DNA of 64,000 bases. It comes from Clostridia bacterium. Lineage in GTDB: Bacteria > Bacillota > Clostridia > Oscillospirales > CAG-382. The DNA is taken from positions 17,694 through 81,693 of the forward strand of contig JAFQAP010000002.1 of assembly GCA_017399965.1 (NCBI GenBank), given 5' to 3'. How positions within the stretch are numbered: the first letter of the stretch is position 1; the number at the start of each line of letters is the position of its first letter. Under the pieces are notes generated by a model, which was not told the origin of the DNA, did no database searches, and saw nothing but the letters and a program-made list of their open reading frames with translations. The position numbers and the translations under genes were made by a program. Below are positions 43,603 to 53,671 of this stretch, one piece after another.

Positions 43603-46002
43603 ATGAGATCGCAACTCAAAAAAGTAACCTCGGTTATCCTTTGCGTTTGTATGTTAATGTCTATATTGGCAATAACCTCTTTCGCAGACGAAACCACCGC
43701 AACCATTTCCTTTGCGGACAAAGCAAACCGTACCGCTCATTCTGCAGACCAGCAGATCTGGGTACAGAACGGCATTACCGTTACCAACGATAAGGGTGAA
43801 TCCACCTCTAACGTAGGCGATTATGCTAATCCCGGACGTTTTTACAAGTCCTCTACCTTTAAGATCGAATATCCCGGTATGACCAAGATCGAAATCGACT
43901 GCACAAATATGGATGCCAAGTACGTAAAGGCTTGGACCGATTCCTTTGAAGGCGCAACCGAAAACGGCGGTATCGTTACCGTTGAATTCGCACAGGCAGT
44001 TGATTCCGCTTCCGTAAAGATGGCAGCACAGGGACGTGCTAACTCCATTACCGTTTACACTGCAGCAGGCAGCGAAGAAGGCGGCGAAAAGGTTGCAGCA
44101 AATCTTACCTCCGATATCGGTATCATGTACGTTGGTGCTCCCGGCGTTTATGAAGGCGTTACTACCCTTGTTACCGAAGTAGGTACTCATAACTTTTCTT
44201 GGGATAAAGCTGTTTTGCTCGAAAAGGTTGCAGATAACGTATACGAAGTTATCGCTACTGCTCCCGGCGATGGAAAAGACCACAATTTGGCAATCGAGAA
44301 CGCTGATCAGCTTATCGTTGCTGCAAACGGCGGTAACAACTGGCCCTCTTTGTTTGAAACCGCAAATGGAACTGAATGGTTCTATAGCAGTTCAAATTCT
44401 CACGGCGTTGCTTATGCAGAATGCCCTAACTTCTGCTCTGAACACATCGGAGCTTGGTTTGCAAATGTTGGCAAGATGGAGATCGGATCTTACTACGAAT
44501 TTGTAGGAATTGATCCCACTGCTCCTGCAGTTGATGCTAACTACGCTGTTGATTATGTAAAGGATCCTACATACGGCTACACTAAATCCGATTACGTTAC
44601 CTATTCCTTCCTCACCGCTACTGAAGCTCCCGTTGTTGAAGATGACGAATCCTACAAGGATACCTACACATACGTTGACGGTGATAAGGTTGGTACCATT
44701 CAGCAGCTTGGCGCAGATTGGGAAGGCAAGCCCGCTTCCGATTTCTGGTATCTCGTTGATGACACTAAGGAAACCGTTACTGTTTCCGTTGTTGTTGATG
44801 ACAGAACTATCGTAGAAGACGATACCATGCTTCGCGTATGGATCGATGCAGACGTGAGCGATACCGCTCGTACCACCCTCGTTGATATCAAAGTTAAGGA
44901 CGGCGCAGCTTACGTTGCACGTATCGACGGCGGCTTTGATGCAGCAGTTCTTAATACCGTATACGCAGCTCAGGGTAATGATTACAGCCTCGCAGTTGTA
45001 CTTGACAAGGCTACTCTCACTATCGACGGCGAATACCGTCTTAACGTTCAGCTCGGTCAGACCGGTTCCACCACAATGCACAGCATTAAGTATGATAACG
45101 TAACCGGCGAAGGCGCAACCTACGCTCCTTGGAACACCACCGAATTCTATGAAGTATTCGGCAAGGAAGTAAAGACTACTCTCACTATCGAAGAAGCTAT
45201 CGCTCTCGGCGAATCCAAAGAACACAACACCTATACCGACGAAAAGTACTATGTAACCGGTGTTATCACCTCCGTATACAGCGAACAGTACGGCAATATG
45301 TATATCGAAGATGAAAACGGCAACCGCCTTACCATCTACGGCACCTACAGCGCAGATGGCGAGCTTCGCTATGATGCAATGGAAGTTAAGCCTGTTAAGG
45401 GCGATACCGTTACCATTTACGGTAGAGTAGGTCAGTACAGCGGCACCGCACAGATCAAGAACGGCTGGATCGTTGACCACGTTCCCGGCGAAGGCGATGA
45501 TGAAGAAGAAGTTCCCGATCCCGAAGCAGACAGCACCCTCACTATCGAGCAGGCTATCGCTCTCGGTGCATCCAAGGATCACAACAATTACACCTCCAAC
45601 AAGTACTATGTAACCGGCGTTATCACCGAGGTTTACAACGAACAGTACGGCAATATGAAGATTACCGATGATAATGGCAACATTCTCACCATCTACGGCA
45701 CTTACTCTGCAGACGGCGAACTCCGTTATGACGCACTGGAAGTTAAGCCCGTAGCAGGCGACACCGTTACCATCTACGGTATCGTTGGTCAGTACAACGA
45801 TGTTGCTCAGGTTAAGAACGGCTGGATAACCGCGCACACCGCAGCATCCGGCAACGAATCTTCTGATGATGTTTCCGATGAATCCACCGAAGACGATACT
45901 CCCGTACTCGGCGATTCCGGCTTTGTAATCGAAATGGTAATCGTTATGGTTATCGCACTTGCAGCAGTTGCAGTTGTTTACAGAACCAAGAGACGCGCAT
46001 AA
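43603..46002 (+). CDS. Membrane-anchored surface protein with two OB-fold repeats
   Basis: A 799-residue protein with an N-terminal signal peptide (cleaved near S-F-A-D) and a C-terminal membrane helix (about 770-792) ending in R-T-K-R-R-A. Two near-identical units near 525-620 and 650-745 share E-A-I-A-L-G, Y-Y-V-T-G-V-I-T and V-T-I-Y-G-x-V-G-Q-Y, an OB-type domain. The first 500 residues are beta-rich and unassigned. No LPxTG is seen. It ends the + strand operon before the terminator at 46026. A role in holding nucleic acid for the neighbouring nucleases is inferred. Confidence 0.76.
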   Translation: MRSQLKKVTSVILCVCMLMSILAITSFADETTATISFADKANRTAHSADQQIWVQNGITVTNDKGESTSNVGDYANPGRFYKSSTFKIEYPGMTKIEIDCTNMDAKYVKAWTDSFEGATENGGIVTVEFAQAVDSASVKMAAQGRANSITVYTAAGSEEGGEKVAANLTSDIGIMYVGAPGVYEGVTTLVTEVGTHNFSWDKAVLLEKVADNVYEVIATAPGDGKDHNLAIENADQLIVAANGGNNWPSLFETANGTEWFYSSSNSHGVAYAECPNFCSEHIGAWFANVGKMEIGSYYEFVGIDPTAPAVDANYAVDYVKDPTYGYTKSDYVTYSFLTATEAPVVEDDESYKDTYTYVDGDKVGTIQQLGADWEGKPASDFWYLVDDTKETVTVSVVVDDRTIVEDDTMLRVWIDADVSDTARTTLVDIKVKDGAAYVARIDGGFDAAVLNTVYAAQGNDYSLAVVLDKATLTIDGEYRLNVQLGQTGSTTMHSIKYDNVTGEGATYAPWNTTEFYEVFGKEVKTTLTIEEAIALGESKEHNTYTDEKYYVTGVITSVYSEQYGNMYIEDENGNRLTIYGTYSADGELRYDAMEVKPVKGDTVTIYGRVGQYSGTAQIKNGWIVDHVPGEGDDEEEVPDPEADSTLTIEQAIALGASKDHNNYTSNKYYVTGVITEVYNEQYGNMKITDDNGNILTIYGTYSADGELRYDALEVKPVAGDTVTIYGIVGQYNDVAQVKNGWITAHTAASGNESSDDVSDESTEDDTPVLGDSGFVIEMVIVMVIALAAVAVVYRTKRRA

Positions 46003-46025
46003 TTGATCCTTATAAAAGACCAAAT

Positions 46026-46057
46026 AAAAAAGCAGGAAGTTTTTCTTCCTGCTTTTT
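46026..46057. terminator. Bidirectional terminator between the two nucleic-acid operons
   Basis: AAAAAGCAGGAAG and CTTCCTGCTTTTT form a stem of about 13 bp with a T5 loop and T/A runs on both sides, between convergent genes ending at 46002 and 46071. Confidence 0.9.
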
Positions 46058-46070
46058 TTGCGATTATGGA

Positions 46071-47930
46071 CTATTTGTTTTTCTTTTTTGAAATTATAAC
46101 AAAAGCGGTTACGCCTACTGCCAATACCCCGGCTGCCGCAATGAAAACTACCAAAACAATCGTATTATTTTCGTCGGAACCGTCTGTTTGGCTTTCGCTA
46201 TTGCTGTGGGAAATGTTGTCGTTTTTGCTGTTTTCGCCGTCGTAAATGCTTGTTTCCGCGCTTTCCTCGTTATCTGCGCTTGCGTCGGTGTCGGTATCGG
46301 CGCTGTAGCCGCAATGAATACATATATCTCTTACGTCAAATTCGTGGGCGGGCGTTTGTCCGTTATCTTCGCCGCATACGCTGCACACGGTATCGCAAGG
46401 GGTAGGGTAAAGGTGACCGCTTGCGTTTATCTCCTGCCCGCCGCTTACGTATTTTTCGCAATCGGGACAATATTTGCCCGCTTCACGTCCCGCTTCGGTG
46501 CAGGCGGGTTCTTTTTTGTCTGTCTCATACGCATTTGGATGCTCGCAATCGGAGGGGAATACGGTGAAGTAAGATACAGTTCCGCCGTCATTGCGGGAAA
46601 AGAGTGCGTAAAGCGTAATGCTTTGTTTTACTGCAAACTCGGTTTTTGATCTAAAATATTCCGGAGCATTTGCTGTATCCGTAACATTGCTTTTCGTCCA
46701 ACCTACAAAAGCGTATCCGTCCTTATCGGAAAGAGATGGTAAATCTATGCTTTCTCCGTCGTAAACCTGCTGTGAATTCACTCGGTTTCCGTCAACACGG
46801 AAATCCACGGTGAATATGGGGATGGCTTCGAAGAATATTTTAACAGTAACGTCGCTTTGAGCTTCAACGGTAAAAGCGCTGTTGTTTTGTGTTACCTTGG
46901 CACTGCCGCTTAATATTTCGTATCCCGCTATTCTGTTTCCGGGCGCGCTAAGTGCGGTTATGGTGTTTCCTCTTACAGAGACCGTGCCCATAGATTCGTT
47001 ATCGGACACCGCGGTGATCTTGAAAGCCCCTTGAGATACTCCGCCGGAAGGTGTCTGATATCCTGCAGGCACCTGAACATTAAACAGCGCAAACGCTAAT
47101 TCGGGATAATCAACAAAGACGTTTCTCGTACCCGTTATTGCCTCTACAGAATCGTTTCTGCCCAATTCCCAGGTGTCAACGGGGTCTTCCTCCATCCATT
47201 CAAGAAGCACGGAAAGACTTTCGATCACGCCGCCGCTGCCCCACATTTTTGCGGTGTTGCCCCAGCGCACGTATTGATAAAGTGCTATTCTCGCAACGTC
47301 ACCGTGCAGATTATGCTTTCCGCCGGATTCCTTGTTGGGGTCGTAATACCCGCCGCTTTTTCCGTAGGCCTTGTTGCCTCTGCTTGAATTTTCGCTTACC
47401 GAGGTGGGACGAAGCATCATTATATCGTTTTCGTCGTTTCCGTTAAGCCCCTTGCTGTTGGGCCATACGTGCTCACGGTTCCAGGTCTTGCCGCTGTCCC
47501 ATTCCGGACCTACCTCTTTACCCGAATAAAAGGAGGAGATTCTGCCCCCGTTTTCACCGTTGTTCTGACAATCGGTGTACTGATACATAGGGCGTGTTTC
47601 CTGATAAGAGGTCTGATGTGTATGGTTGGAAACCATAAGCGTTTTCAGTTCCTTATACAGCTCGCAGGAGGGAGCCGCGCTTGTTGTATCGCTTCCCGAA
47701 AGGGATAAAAGATAATCCAATGTCACTTGGTTATCCGAATAAAACTTAACGGCATTCGGCGAAAGAAATTCAGCGGTTTCTTCGCGCACGCCCCAGTTTT
47801 TTATGTATTTGCCGACATAAACGTAATCCACCTCTGCCGCCTGAACGGGCAGGGGAAGTGCATTTATCAATCCGATAAAAACCGCAAGTACGGTAATTAC
47901 GGCAAAAAACCGTTTTGCTAACGTATTCAT
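46071..47930 (-). CDS. Secreted, membrane-anchored endonuclease I
   Basis: A 619-residue surface nuclease. After a signal peptide (A-A cleavage near 31) comes an Endonuclease_1 (EndA/NucM) domain, about 40-290, with W-N-R-E-H-V-W-P (catalytic His), D-I-M-M-L-R-P and H-N-L-H-G-D-V. It is followed by a beta domain, an InlB-like repeat (G-Y-A-F-V-G-W), a Cys-rich zinc-ribbon-like region (C-P-D-C, C-S-V-C-G, C-I-H-C-G) and a C-terminal membrane helix. The ATG overlaps the surE stop by 4 bases and CAGGAG is 8 bases upstream, so it is translated as the last gene of the deo-type operon. Confidence 0.88.
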   Translation of the reverse strand: MNTLAKRFFAVITVLAVFIGLINALPLPVQAAEVDYVYVGKYIKNWGVREETAEFLSPNAVKFYSDNQVTLDYLLSLSGSDTTSAAPSCELYKELKTLMVSNHTHQTSYQETRPMYQYTDCQNNGENGGRISSFYSGKEVGPEWDSGKTWNREHVWPNSKGLNGNDENDIMMLRPTSVSENSSRGNKAYGKSGGYYDPNKESGGKHNLHGDVARIALYQYVRWGNTAKMWGSGGVIESLSVLLEWMEEDPVDTWELGRNDSVEAITGTRNVFVDYPELAFALFNVQVPAGYQTPSGGVSQGAFKITAVSDNESMGTVSVRGNTITALSAPGNRIAGYEILSGSAKVTQNNSAFTVEAQSDVTVKIFFEAIPIFTVDFRVDGNRVNSQQVYDGESIDLPSLSDKDGYAFVGWTKSNVTDTANAPEYFRSKTEFAVKQSITLYALFSRNDGGTVSYFTVFPSDCEHPNAYETDKKEPACTEAGREAGKYCPDCEKYVSGGQEINASGHLYPTPCDTVCSVCGEDNGQTPAHEFDVRDICIHCGYSADTDTDASADNEESAETSIYDGENSKNDNISHSNSESQTDGSDENNTIVLVVFIAAAGVLAVGVTAFVIISKKKNK

Positions 47931-48649
47931 TTGGCAGCTCCTGTTAATTCGCGAAAGATTTTTGCATCCGTTATGTTGGCGGTTATGGGCATAACGGAAA
48001 TATACCCGGACATTACCGCGTCGGTATCCAGCGTAAGATCGCCGGAGGGCTTATAAACGCATTCTCCCTTAACCTTATACATTCCGTCACCCACTTCCAC
48101 AAATGTATCTGTGTAGTAGGTGCTTCCCTGACGTGTTATCTTGATTCCCTTGGGGTCAGGAGGGATATTTATATTGAACGCTCCGTGTTTTTCCAAAAGC
48201 TTTTTGCCGAGAATGTAATCAAACACCATATCAAGGTCCTTTACGGCATTCGGGTAGTTTTCGGGGCTTGTGGAAAGAGCGATAGCAGGGATGTTTTGAA
48301 GCATTGCTTCCCGCACGCCCGCAATGGTTCCGGAATACGTAACGTCGGTCCCCATATTAAATCCGCGGTTAACGCCGGAAATTACCATATCAAATTTGAT
48401 ACCCAGTCCCAGCACCGCAAAACGGACACAATCGGCAGGAGTGGAATCCACAACGTAAGCTTGGATATCTCCGTCTATAATCTGTTTTTGCACGCTGAAC
48501 GCTTCGTGAAGCTCGATCCCGTGGCTTTTTCCGCTTTGCTCGTATTTTGGTACAGATACCGTTACTTCGCCGTATTTACGGCAGTATTTTATCAACGGCA
48601 GCAGTTGCTTTGCGGATATGCTGTCGTCGTTGGTAATTAAAATTCTCAC
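47927..48649 (-). CDS. surE: SurE family 5'/3'-nucleotidase
   Basis: A 240-residue nucleoside monophosphate phosphatase. The metal site N-D-D opens the protein (L-I-T-N-D-D), followed by T-P-A-D-C-V and the S-G-V-N-R-G-F-N-M-G-T-D-V-T-Y-S-G-T loop, all diagnostic of SurE. I start at the GTG at 48649, with GAGGG 6 bases upstream and a GTGA overlap with the previous stop. It would turn nucleotides from the DHH enzymes into nucleosides for the phosphorylases encoded upstream. Confidence 0.93.
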   Translation of the reverse strand: MRILITNDDSISAKQLLPLIKYCRKYGEVTVSVPKYEQSGKSHGIELHEAFSVQKQIIDGDIQAYVVDSTPADCVRFAVLGLGIKFDMVISGVNRGFNMGTDVTYSGTIAGVREAMLQNIPAIALSTSPENYPNAVKDLDMVFDYILGKKLLEKHGAFNINIPPDPKGIKITRQGSTYYTDTFVEVGDGMYKVKGECVYKPSGDLTLDTDAVMSGYISVMPITANITDAKIFRELTGAAK

Positions 48650-49632
48650 AACCAACCCTCGTGTGTTTCTTTATATTCTTTTACCAGTGCGTCTGCGTCT
48701 TTGATAAGCGCCATAGCTTCGTTTCGGCTGTGGACCGTTGCACCGCAAGCGCAGGCGTGTCCACCCCCGTTATACTTTTCTGCAACGGGGTTTATATGCA
48801 CAAATCTTGAACGCAGTCTTACACGTATTGTTCCCGCTTGATCGTTGTTTTCGATAAACGCTATCCAGCATATTGCGCCGCGGATAGAATCAAGCTTATT
48901 TACGCAGGCGCTTGCCTGCTCCAATGAAAGACCGAACTCCTGCTGCATCGCTTTATCGATATATATGTATGCGACACCGTTTTCGGTCAACTCCACCCGT
49001 TCGTAAACCCGTGCTTTAAATTTAAAATAGGCGTAATCATCAAGATAAAGCTGTGCATACAAGGTTTCTGTGTCCACACCTGCGTCAAGCATCATTGCCG
49101 CGGCTCTCAAGGTATCTCCCGTTACGCCCTCGTACTTAAACCGTCCCGAATCAGTAACCATACCCGTAAAAATATAAGCAGCGGCTTGGGAATCAATTTT
49201 AAGATCGTCTTTGAAGGAAGCGTAAAAATCTGCGATCATCTCGCAAGCGGAGGAACGCTCTTCCTCTACCCAAATAATATTTCCGTAGTTTTCCAGAGGG
49301 ATATGGTGGTCTATCTTTATAAGCTCTTTGCAAAGAAGATAGTTTTTGTTGGAAATACGGGCTTCCGAGGCTGTATCTATAACTATACCCAGACCGTCCT
49401 TGTATTCACTTTCGTCGATCTGTTTATCCTCTTCGCCCAAAAATTCAAGATGTTCGGAAAGCTCGGTGTCTATAAGATACACCTTTTTCTCCGGCCAGGT
49501 AAGCTGAATAATACGCTTAAGTCCCTTGGTCGCACCAACGCAATCGCCGTCGTTTCGTACGTGGCGGAACAGAAATATCTTGTCATATTCTTTTATTTTG
49601 CTGAATATCTGTTCTTTAATTTTTTTGTTCAT
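48646..49632 (-). CDS. DHH/DHHA1 phosphoesterase (NrnA-like), second copy
   Basis: A 328-residue manganese phosphoesterase of the NrnA family (nanoRNase / pAp phosphatase). Motif I is F-R-H-V-R-N-D-G-D, motif III I-D-H-H, and the DHHA1 domain ends in G-G-G-H-A-C-A-C-G-A. Asn replaces the usual Pro in motif I. The ATG at 49632 has AGGAAGGA upstream; the frame opens 8 codons earlier. It is a diverged tandem paralogue of the gene upstream and overlaps it by 17 bases. It probably trims short oligonucleotides to monomers. Confidence 0.9.
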   Translation of the reverse strand: MNKKIKEQIFSKIKEYDKIFLFRHVRNDGDCVGATKGLKRIIQLTWPEKKVYLIDTELSEHLEFLGEEDKQIDESEYKDGLGIVIDTASEARISNKNYLLCKELIKIDHHIPLENYGNIIWVEEERSSACEMIADFYASFKDDLKIDSQAAAYIFTGMVTDSGRFKYEGVTGDTLRAAAMMLDAGVDTETLYAQLYLDDYAYFKFKARVYERVELTENGVAYIYIDKAMQQEFGLSLEQASACVNKLDSIRGAICWIAFIENNDQAGTIRVRLRSRFVHINPVAEKYNGGGHACACGATVHSRNEAMALIKDADALVKEYKETHEGWL

Positions 49633-50569
49633 ACGTTCCTTCCTGCACAGCATCAAGGTCTTTTAACATAGCCATGGCGGTTTCTCGGTCGGGCACGCAG
49701 GCACCGCTTGCCTTTTGGTGTCCTCCTCCGCCGTATTTCACCGCAATGGGATTTATATTGAATCGGCTTGAACGCAGTTCACACAGCACGCCCGAATCTG
49801 TTTCGGTGAAATTCACCCAGATATCCACTCCCTTAAGGTCGGACATAGTTCCTACCATCCCGCGGGAGATTGCAAATTCACTTGCTCCGTATTCCTTTAA
49901 CTCGTCGGCTGTAGTATAGATATATGCTACGTTATTTTCGGTAAACCGTATTTTAAGGGTGAATTTTGCTTTAAGCAGTCTGTTGGAAAAATCGTCTGCA
50001 TACAGACACCGATAAAGCTCATTTGTATCGAATCCCGTTTTGATCAGCTCTGCTGCCAGCAAAAAGGTGCGCGAGGATGTGCTGTCGTACCGAAATCTGC
50101 CGGAATCGGTAAGCATTCCCGTATACAGCGCCAGTCCTGCTTTTTGGTTTATGCGTAATCCGCTTTCTACCGCAAAGGCGGTAACCATACCGCAGCAGCT
50201 TTCAAAGGAGCTGTCGACCACTTCGATATCTGTAAAGGTCTCTACGTAAAGATGATGGTCTATCCGCAGGGTCTTTTCCGCCAAAGTATAGCGGTTATCG
50301 CTGACAAGCGCCGGAGAAGCGAAATCAAGAAGAATGGCCAAAGCGCCGCTGTATTCGGTATCGGATATGTTATCCATCTCCGAATCGGGCAAAAAGCTTA
50401 AGTATCCGGCGGGATCTCCCACGGTATATACCGTCTTTTCGGGGAAATTTTCGGTTATTATGTTTTTCATACCGATCTGGCTTCCCATAGCGTCGCCATC
50501 GGGACGACTGTGCCTGTGTATTATTATTTTATCGTAGCTTTTTATGCACTCCAAGACTGCTTCAAACAT
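49616..50569 (-). CDS. nrnA: DHH/DHHA1 phosphoesterase (NrnA-like), first copy
   Basis: A 317-residue NrnA-family enzyme with canonical motif I I-H-R-H-S-R-P-D-G-D, the middle D-H-H, and C-terminal G-G-G-G-H-Q-K-A-S-G-A. NrnA degrades 2- to 5-mer RNA and pAp from the 5' end. Two side-by-side copies in a nucleoside operon are unusual and may split RNA and DNA oligomers between them. It starts 6 bases after udp. Confidence 0.9.
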   Translation of the reverse strand: MFEAVLECIKSYDKIIIHRHSRPDGDAMGSQIGMKNIITENFPEKTVYTVGDPAGYLSFLPDSEMDNISDTEYSGALAILLDFASPALVSDNRYTLAEKTLRIDHHLYVETFTDIEVVDSSFESCCGMVTAFAVESGLRINQKAGLALYTGMLTDSGRFRYDSTSSRTFLLAAELIKTGFDTNELYRCLYADDFSNRLLKAKFTLKIRFTENNVAYIYTTADELKEYGASEFAISRGMVGTMSDLKGVDIWVNFTETDSGVLCELRSSRFNINPIAVKYGGGGHQKASGACVPDRETAMAMLKDLDAVQEGTYEQKN

Positions 50570-50575
50570 TATATT

Positions 50576-51334
50576 TTAATCCTTTTTATCCTGCTTAATT
50601 ATATTGCGTAGCGCCTCTATTGCCGTTTTAATGGCGGCAGAGGTGTCTTCCTTTCTGTCCTTCGGCATTGCGGATTTCGCCGCCTCCTGGTTCCAGACGC
50701 AATGGAACACCGCGCCGGATCTCAGTTTTCTTGCCGCGCTCACAATAAACAGAGTTGCGCCCTCCATTTCGGAGGCTAAACATCCGCCCCGCTTCCACGC
50801 TTCCCATTTGCTTAACAATTCTGCGGAATTGGGCATACTTTCGGGGGAGTGCTGCCCGTAAAAGCTGTCCTTTGCCTGAACTACACCGATATGGTTGGCA
50901 TACCCCAGCTTGTTTGCGGCATTGTATAATGCGTTTGTAACGTGAAAATCCGCAACTGCGGGAAATTCTATAGGCATATATTCTTTGCTGGTGCCGTCCA
51001 TACGGATAGCTCCCGTGGCAATAACCACATCGCCGGGTGCAACCTCGGGCTGCATACCGCCGCAGGTGCCTACTCGTATAAAGGTGTCCACGCCTATTTT
51101 AGCCAGTTCCTCCACGCATATTGCGCAGGAGGGCCCGCCTATACCGGTGGATACTACCAGAACTTTTTCGCCTTCAAGATATCCCATATAAGAATTGTAC
51201 TCACGGTTACAGCCTACCTGATGTGCGTCCTTCAGAAAAGAGGCTATCTTTTCCACTCTGCCGGGGTCACCGGGGATTATCGCATATCTGGCGCCGTGCT
51301 CTTCCGAAAGCTGAATATGATATTGCAATTCCAT
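50576..51334 (-). CDS. udp: Uridine phosphorylase
   Basis: A 252-residue phosphorylase of the PNP/UDP family. The phosphate strand [24 protein letters not shown] and the ribose-binding S-E-M-E-G-A-T-L match uridine phosphorylase more than DeoD. Reaction: uridine (or deoxyuridine) + phosphate to uracil + (deoxy)ribose-1-phosphate. It lies 3 bases after cdd, which supplies uridine from cytidine. Confidence 0.9.
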   Translation of the reverse strand: MELQYHIQLSEEHGARYAIIPGDPGRVEKIASFLKDAHQVGCNREYNSYMGYLEGEKVLVVSTGIGGPSCAICVEELAKIGVDTFIRVGTCGGMQPEVAPGDVVIATGAIRMDGTSKEYMPIEFPAVADFHVTNALYNAANKLGYANHIGVVQAKDSFYGQHSPESMPNSAELLSKWEAWKRGGCLASEMEGATLFIVSAARKLRSGAVFHCVWNQEAAKSAMPKDRKEDTSAAIKTAIEALRNIIKQDKKD

Positions 51335-51337
51335 AGT

Positions 51338-51754
51338 TTACACCTGATCCTTCATATATTTATCGGAAAAGCTGTGGGGGAGCAGCTGTTCCAAAGTAAA
51401 ACTGCAGTATTCATCGGCGCTTTTTGCCACCAATACCGTAAAATCCGCTTTACAAAACTCTGTCATCACCTGACGGCACACACCGCAGGGCATAAACGTA
51501 TCGGTAACATTGCCGTCTTTTCCGCCCACAACGGCGATCTTTTCAAACTCCCGTTCTCCTTCGCTTACCGCCTTGAAGAACGCAGTTCTTTCGGCACATA
51601 CGGTAGGGGTATAGGATGCGTTTTCTATGTTGCACCCCGTAAACAATTTTCCGCTTTTGCAAAGCAGTGCCGCGCCCACCTTGTAGCCCGAATAAGGCGC
51701 ATAGGCTTTTTCCATTGCGTTAAAAGCCGCGGTTATAAGTTCTTTATCGTTCAT
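51338..51754 (-). CDS. cdd: Cytidine deaminase
   Basis: A 138-residue homotetrameric-type zinc enzyme. The zinc and proton-transfer motif T-V-C-A-E-R and the second pair P-C-G-V-C-R-Q are complete, with N-I-E-N-A-S-Y before them. It deaminates cytidine and deoxycytidine to (deoxy)uridine. Its ATG overlaps the deoB stop by 4 bases. Confidence 0.95.
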   Translation of the reverse strand: MNDKELITAAFNAMEKAYAPYSGYKVGAALLCKSGKLFTGCNIENASYTPTVCAERTAFFKAVSEGEREFEKIAVVGGKDGNVTDTFMPCGVCRQVMTEFCKADFTVLVAKSADEYCSFTLEQLLPHSFSDKYMKDQV

Positions 51755-52917
51755 TTCATAATCTCCGAAAGTATACTTTTTCCGTCTATATCACCATCTG
51801 CACCCAGATAATCGCAAACCGTTTTTCCGATCAGACAAAATCCGTCTCTTGTTCCGCAGTTTACGGGGGATATCTTCTTGCCGTATATGAGCAGCGGGAC
51901 GTATTCTCTGGAATGGTCGGTGGTTATAGTATATCCCGGGTCGCATCCGTGGTCCGCGGTGATGATAAGAATATCATCATCTTTTAACGCGGGGATAAAT
52001 TCTCCCAGCCATTTATCGAATTCGGCTATAGCGGCGGCATATCCGTCAATATTGTTGCGGTGCCCGTACAGCATATCGAAATCCACCAGATTGGTAAAGC
52101 AAACGCCGTTAAAATCTTTATCTGCAAAGTCCGCAGTTTTTGCCATACCGTCTGCATTTCCGGAGGTGAAAACGTGCTCGGTTATTCCCTTTCCCACAAA
52201 AATATCATATATCTTTCCTACGGCGATAGTGTCCATACCGCTTTCGCTTATAAGATCAAGCATGGTTTTTCGGGGAGGAGCGAGAGAAAAATCGTGTCTG
52301 TTGGATGTGCGCTTGTACACACCGTTTTCCGTAATAAAGGGGCGTGCAATAACACGGCCTACACCGTGCTCGCCAACAAGCATATCACGGGCAATGCGGC
52401 AATAGCGGTATAATTCGTCAAGGGGAACAACATCTTCGTGGGCGGCGATCTGGAACACACTGTCCGCCGACGTATATACGATCAGTGCGCCGGTCTTAAC
52501 GTGCTCGTCACCGTAATCCTTAATAACCTCTGTTCCCGAATAAGGCTTGTTGCACAGTATTTTTCTTCCCGTCCGTCTTGAAAACTCTTCAAGCAATTCG
52601 TCGGGAAATCCATCGGGGTAGGTGGGGAGCGGTCTTTCGGAAACGATGCCCGCTATCTCCCAATGGCCTATAGTGGTGTCTTTCCCTGCAGATAATTCGC
52701 GCAGACGGCAATATGCGGCAGCGGGGGAATCGCATTTTTTACCCGTATCCACTCCGTCAATATTAAAAAGTCCCAATTTTCTCAGGTTTTCTGCCTTAAA
52801 CAAAGGGCTTGCAGCCACAGAAGCAAGGGTGTTTACCCCAATATCTCCGTATTTTTCGCTATCGGGCATAGCGCCGATCCCGAAGCTGTCAAGAACTATA
52901 ATAAAAACTCTTTTCAT
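51751..52917 (-). CDS. deoB: Phosphopentomutase
   Basis: A 388-residue alkaline-phosphatase-superfamily mutase. It has V-L-D-S-F-G-I-G-A at the N-terminus, T-I-G-H-W-E (with the active-site Thr region), N-R-H-D-F-S and T-A-D-H-G-C-D-P metal ligands. It converts (deoxy)ribose-1-phosphate to the 5-phosphate. It lies 1 base after deoD and overlaps cdd. Confidence 0.96.
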   Translation of the reverse strand: MKRVFIIVLDSFGIGAMPDSEKYGDIGVNTLASVAASPLFKAENLRKLGLFNIDGVDTGKKCDSPAAAYCRLRELSAGKDTTIGHWEIAGIVSERPLPTYPDGFPDELLEEFSRRTGRKILCNKPYSGTEVIKDYGDEHVKTGALIVYTSADSVFQIAAHEDVVPLDELYRYCRIARDMLVGEHGVGRVIARPFITENGVYKRTSNRHDFSLAPPRKTMLDLISESGMDTIAVGKIYDIFVGKGITEHVFTSGNADGMAKTADFADKDFNGVCFTNLVDFDMLYGHRNNIDGYAAAIAEFDKWLGEFIPALKDDDILIITADHGCDPGYTITTDHSREYVPLLIYGKKISPVNCGTRDGFCLIGKTVCDYLGADGDIDGKSILSEIMK

Positions 52918-52918
52918 A

Positions 52919-53671
52919 TTATTCCTTCGGTTCTATAAGAGGAAGCTTTTCGTATTCAACCGCACAGTCAAGAGCGAGCTCCATCATTTGGGTAAAGGTC
53001 TTTTCCCGCTCGTCCGCTTCGAGGGCGGTGAAGGGAGGATACAGAATATCGGATACCGTGCATATCGCAAGGGCTCTCATTCCATAGCGCATGGCAGTAC
53101 AGTAAAGCGCCGCCGCTTCCATTTCCACAGCCAGACAGCCCATCTTTCCCCAATTAGCAGAGGGGAAGGAATCGTCATAGAATGTGTCGGACGAATAGAG
53201 GTTTCCTATATGGACGTTAAGCTTCTTGCCGTCTGCTATCTGTTTTGCGGTGCTTAACAGCTCGTAATCGCATATGGGAGCTATCGTGCCGTTCATATTG
53301 TATTGTGAGGGGAAATTGGAATTGGTGCAGGCACCCATACCGATAACAATATCTCTTACCTTAACCTTTTCGTTTATGGCACCTGCGCTGCCTACGCGGA
53401 TAATATTCTGCACGCCGAAGAATTTGTACAGCTCGTAGGAATAAATACCGATCGAGGGCATACCCATACCGCTTGCCATAACCGAAACTTTAACGCCTTT
53501 GTAATATCCCGTGTATCCGTTTACACCGCGCACTCCGTTAACAAGCACGGCATCCGTAAGAAAATTTTCCGCAATATATTTTGCGCGCAAGGGATCTCCG
53601 GGCATAAGAACGGTTTTTCCAAATCCTATGTTTTCGTCTTTTAAATTAATATGAGGTGTCTTGTTTGTCAT
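52919..53671 (-). CDS. deoD: Purine nucleoside phosphorylase (DeoD type)
   Basis: A 250-residue hexameric-type [33 protein letters not shown] and V-E-M-E-A-A-A-L-Y are the DeoD signatures. It splits purine (deoxy)nucleosides with phosphate. Its start lies 26 bases inside deoC, with GGAGGAAGG upstream. Confidence 0.95.
   Translation of the reverse strand: MTNKTPHINLKDENIGFGKTVLMPGDPLRAKYIAENFLTDAVLVNGVRGVNGYTGYYKGVKVSVMASGMGMPSIGIYSYELYKFFGVQNIIRVGSAGAINEKVKVRDIVIGMGACTNSNFPSQYNMNGTIAPICDYELLSTAKQIADGKKLNVHIGNLYSSDTFYDDSFPSANWGKMGCLAVEMEAAALYCTAMRYGMRALAICTVSDILYPPFTALEADEREKTFTQMMELALDCAVEYEKLPLIEPKE

Noticed and set aside
44392..46023. 543-codon open frame on the - strand
   Set aside because: It is the mirror of a gene with strongly biased codons; the composition is odd, and the + strand protein has signal peptide, repeats and anchor.
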